Below are positions 58,452 to 64,000 of a stretch of 64,000 bases of DNA, piece after piece. The first letter of the stretch is position 1. The number at the start of each line of letters is the position of its first letter. The notes under the pieces were generated by a model. That model saw only the letters and a program-made list of their open reading frames with translations. It was not told where the DNA came from and ran no database searches. Position numbers and translations under genes: made by a program. This DNA comes from Alishewanella agri BL06 (lineage in GTDB: Bacteria; Pseudomonadota; Gammaproteobacteria; Enterobacterales; Alteromonadaceae): contig NZ_AKKU01000018.1 of the NCBI RefSeq assembly GCF_000272005.1, positions 1 to 64,000 on the forward strand. Reading direction: 5' to 3'.

Positions 58452-59555
58452 ATGCAATTTCTGATCAACCGTGACGCTTTACTTAAACCATTACAAATGG
58501 TCTCTGGTGCCATTGAGCGGCGGCATAACCTGCCGATCTTATCCAATGTGCTGCTGGACGTTACGGCTGATACTTTGTCGCTGACCGGTACCGATCTGGA
58601 AGTCGAGCTGGTGGCCAGCACCGAGCAGCTGCAGATCCAAAGTCCGGGCCGGATTACTGTGCCGGCAAAAAAGCTGCTGGATATTTGTCGCAGCTTGCCG
58701 GAGCAAAGTGATATTCAGGTCGCGGTACAAGGCGAGAACTGTGTTCTGACCAGTGGTAAAAGTAAGTTTACCCTGTCGACCCTTAGTGCTGCCGAGTACC
58801 CGAATTTAGAGAGTTGGCAAGGCGAGGTTGAGATTAACCTCAGCCGGCAGCAACTGCGTAAGTTATTAGAAGACACCGCGTTCTCGATGGCGAATCAGGA
58901 CGTGCGTTATTATTTAAATGGCTTGTTGTTTGAAGTCGACAACGGCACCTTAACGGCAGTGGCCACTGATGGTCACCGGCTGGCGATGAGCACGCTGGCG
59001 TTACCTGCTGTTAGCGGGCAACAGAAGCAAATTATTATCCCACGCAAAGGTGTGTTGGAGATTATGCGCTTGCTGGCCAATGACGAGCAGCAAGTCAGCC
59101 TCAGTTTAGGGCAGAATCATATCCGTTTAACCGACAGCAGCTTCAGTTTTAGCAGTAAGCTGATTGATGGCCGTTTCCCGGACTACCGCCGCGTCTTGCC
59201 ACGTAACAGCACTAAGCTGGTGACTGCGCATCGCGCGGTGTTAAAAGATGCCTGTATCCGGGCGTCCATTTTATCGAATGAAAAGTATCGTGGTGTGCGT
59301 TTTACGCTTAGTAATCACGAAGTCCAGATCGTTGCCAATAACCCTGAACATGAGCAAGCGGAAGAAGTAATCGAAGTCGAGTATCAGGGCGACACCCTCG
59401 AGATTGGCTTTAACGTTGGCTATTTGCTGGATGTATTAAATACTCTGGCGACCGATTTGGTGATCTTGCATCTGAACGATTCTAATTCCAGCGCTCTGAT
59501 TGAAGGGGTCGGCAACAATGGCGCGGCCTATGTTGTGATGCCGATGCGCCTCTGA
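58452..59555 (+). CDS. dnaN: DNA polymerase III beta sliding clamp
   Basis: A 367-residue clamp made of three repeated folds, starting MQFLINRDALLKPLQMVSGAIERRHNLPILSN in part and ending in the conserved VVMPMRL. Length matches E. coli DnaN (366). It begins 12 bases after dnaA. Confidence 0.99.
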   Translation: MQFLINRDALLKPLQMVSGAIERRHNLPILSNVLLDVTADTLSLTGTDLEVELVASTEQLQIQSPGRITVPAKKLLDICRSLPEQSDIQVAVQGENCVLTSGKSKFTLSTLSAAEYPNLESWQGEVEINLSRQQLRKLLEDTAFSMANQDVRYYLNGLLFEVDNGTLTAVATDGHRLAMSTLALPAVSGQQKQIIIPRKGVLEIMRLLANDEQQVSLSLGQNHIRLTDSSFSFSSKLIDGRFPDYRRVLPRNSTKLVTAHRAVLKDACIRASILSNEKYRGVRFTLSNHEVQIVANNPEHEQAEEVIEVEYQGDTLEIGFNVGYLLDVLNTLATDLVILHLNDSNSSALIEGVGNNGAAYVVMPMRL

Positions 59556-59568
59556 TTTTTACTCCGTT

Positions 59569-63089
<3,521 letters not shown>

Positions 63090-63101
63090 TAAATATTAAA
63101 C

Positions 63102-63122
63102 GGGGGCAGCTTTGCCCCCTTA
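63102..63122 (+). terminator. Probable terminator after gyrB
   Basis: Arms GGGGGCA (63102-63108) and TGCCCCC (63113-63119) flank GCTT. The tail is only TTAG, so termination may be partial. Confidence 0.55.
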
Positions 63123-63148
63123 GTCATTTAAAGTGAGTCTGTTGCGCC

Positions 63149-64000
63149 ATGCATAAGTACGATATTAAAACCTTTCAGGGGCTAATTTTAGCCCTGCAGG
63201 ACTACTGGGCACGCCAGGGCTGCGTTATCGTGCAGCCGCTGGATTTAGAAGTTGGCGCCGGTACCTTCCATCCGATGACCTTTTTACGTTCACTGGGGCC
63301 AGAGCCGACTAACGTCGCTTACGTGCAGCCATGCCGTCGGCCAACCGACGGCCGTTATGGCGAAAACCCAAACCGGCTGCAGCATTACTACCAGTTCCAG
63401 GTGATCTTAAAGCCGTCACCAGACAATATTCAGGAGCTGTATCTGGGCTCGCTACGGGAACTGGGGATTGATACCCTGGTACACGATATCCGCTTTGTGG
63501 AAGATAACTGGGAATCACCGACATTGGGTGCCTGGGGCCTGGGTTGGGAAGTGTGGTTAAATGGCATGGAAGTAACGCAGTTTACCTACTTCCAGCAAGT
63601 GGGTGGCCTGGAGTGCCGTCCGGTAACCGGCGAAATTACCTATGGCTTAGAGCGCCTGGCGATGTATATCCAAGGTGTGGATTCGATCTATGATCTGGTA
63701 TGGACCGACGGCCCCTTGGGGCGGGTAACCTATGGCGATGTGTTCCATCAGAATGAGGTCGAGCAGTCGACCTACAATTTTGAACATGCCGATGTAGCCG
63801 CCTTGTTTACCTACTTCGACCAGTGCGAAAAGGAAAGCCAGTATCTGATTGAACAAGGCCTGGCGTTGCCGGCCTATGAAAAAGTAATGAAAGCCTCGCA
63901 CGCCTTTAACCTGTTGGATGCCCGCCATGCCATCTCGGTGACTGAGCGTCAGCGCTATATTCTGCGGGTTCGTACTCTGGCCAAGGCCTGTGCTCAGGCT
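63149..64000 (+). CDS. glyQ: Glycyl-tRNA synthetase alpha subunit (cut by window end)
   Basis: The first 284 residues of the alpha chain of the tetrameric glycyl-tRNA synthetase, starting [20 protein letters not shown]. The class II signatures are seen in [26 protein letters not shown] and [22 protein letters not shown], parts of motifs 2 and 3. E. coli GlyQ has 303 residues, so about 20 are missing beyond base 64000; glyS would be expected next. It begins 60 bases after gyrB. Confidence 0.97.
   Translation, partial: MHKYDIKTFQGLILALQDYWARQGCVIVQPLDLEVGAGTFHPMTFLRSLGPEPTNVAYVQPCRRPTDGRYGENPNRLQHYYQFQVILKPSPDNIQELYLGSLRELGIDTLVHDIRFVEDNWESPTLGAWGLGWEVWLNGMEVTQFTYFQQVGGLECRPVTGEITYGLERLAMYIQGVDSIYDLVWTDGPLGRVTYGDVFHQNEVEQSTYNFEHADVAALFTYFDQCEKESQYLIEQGLALPAYEKVMKASHAFNLLDARHAISVTERQRYILRVRTLAKACAQA

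Overview
This window comes from the replication-origin region of a gammaproteobacterium. It holds an E. coli-type oriC between mioC and mnmG, a nine-gene atp operon, mnmG-rsmG-parA-parB, mnmE-yidC-yidD-rnpA-rpmH, dnaA-dnaN-recF-gyrB and glyQ. The oriC stretch is full of GATC sites, which implies a Dam/SeqA lineage. The TonB-dependent receptor, laminarinase-like GH16, Reg_prop sensor kinase and many c-di-GMP and surface genes suggest a marine or freshwater Alteromonadales-type organism. Something close to Rheinheimera, Alishewanella or Arsukibacterium is my inference from protein flavour, not from a database search.

Layout. 1-5.7 kb: a polysaccharide-use pair (GH16 lipoprotein and TonB receptor) behind a LacI-type palindrome. 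5.9-8.6 kb: DeoR-type regulator and glmS. 8.65-8.79 kb: a probable unannotated small RNA with promoter and terminator. 8.8-12.8 kb: a large Reg_prop sensor kinase and a DUF1439 lipoprotein. 13-19.2 kb: a three-gene cluster of a MASE3-PAS-GGDEF-EAL protein, a methyltransferase-GspE ATPase fusion and a MoxR/YehL-type AAA+ ATPase. 19.3-23.5 kb: a GntR/YtrA-controlled ABC exporter operon headed by a 17-bp inverted repeat. 23.7-25.1 kb: a dicarboxylate/amino-acid symporter and a DUF1289 protein. 25.2-26.5 kb: glmU. 26.6-36 kb: an accessory block with a TraB/GumN protein, a CadC-like membrane regulator, an alpha/beta hydrolase with a NatAB-type ABC exporter, and an S9 peptidase. 36.2-43.1 kb: atpIBEFHAGDC. 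43.3-47.5 kb: mnmG-rsmG-parA-parB. 47.57-47.97 kb: oriC. 48-52.8 kb: mioC, a DEAD-box helicase, trxC, a PEBP-family protein and an MFS transporter. 52.8-56.6 kb: mnmE, yidC, yidD, rnpA, rpmH. 57.1-64 kb: dnaA, dnaN, recF, gyrB and a truncated glyQ.

How it fits together. The atp operon and the ParAB-RsmG-MnmG operon run leftward from oriC and dnaA-gyrB runs rightward, so these run co-directionally with replication, while rpmH to mnmE points back toward the origin. ParB is encoded here, and three parS-like sites are visible: two inside recF and one inside a small unknown gene about 24 kb left of oriC. In E. coli glmU and glmS follow atpC directly. Here the same order survives, but two accessory blocks of about 10 and 17 kb separate the parts.

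Most of the window is conserved housekeeping. The points most worth following are the small-RNA candidate, the methyltransferase-GspE fusion with its c-di-GMP neighbour, the parS sites, the two-part origin/dnaA promoter architecture, and the operator-like repeats.
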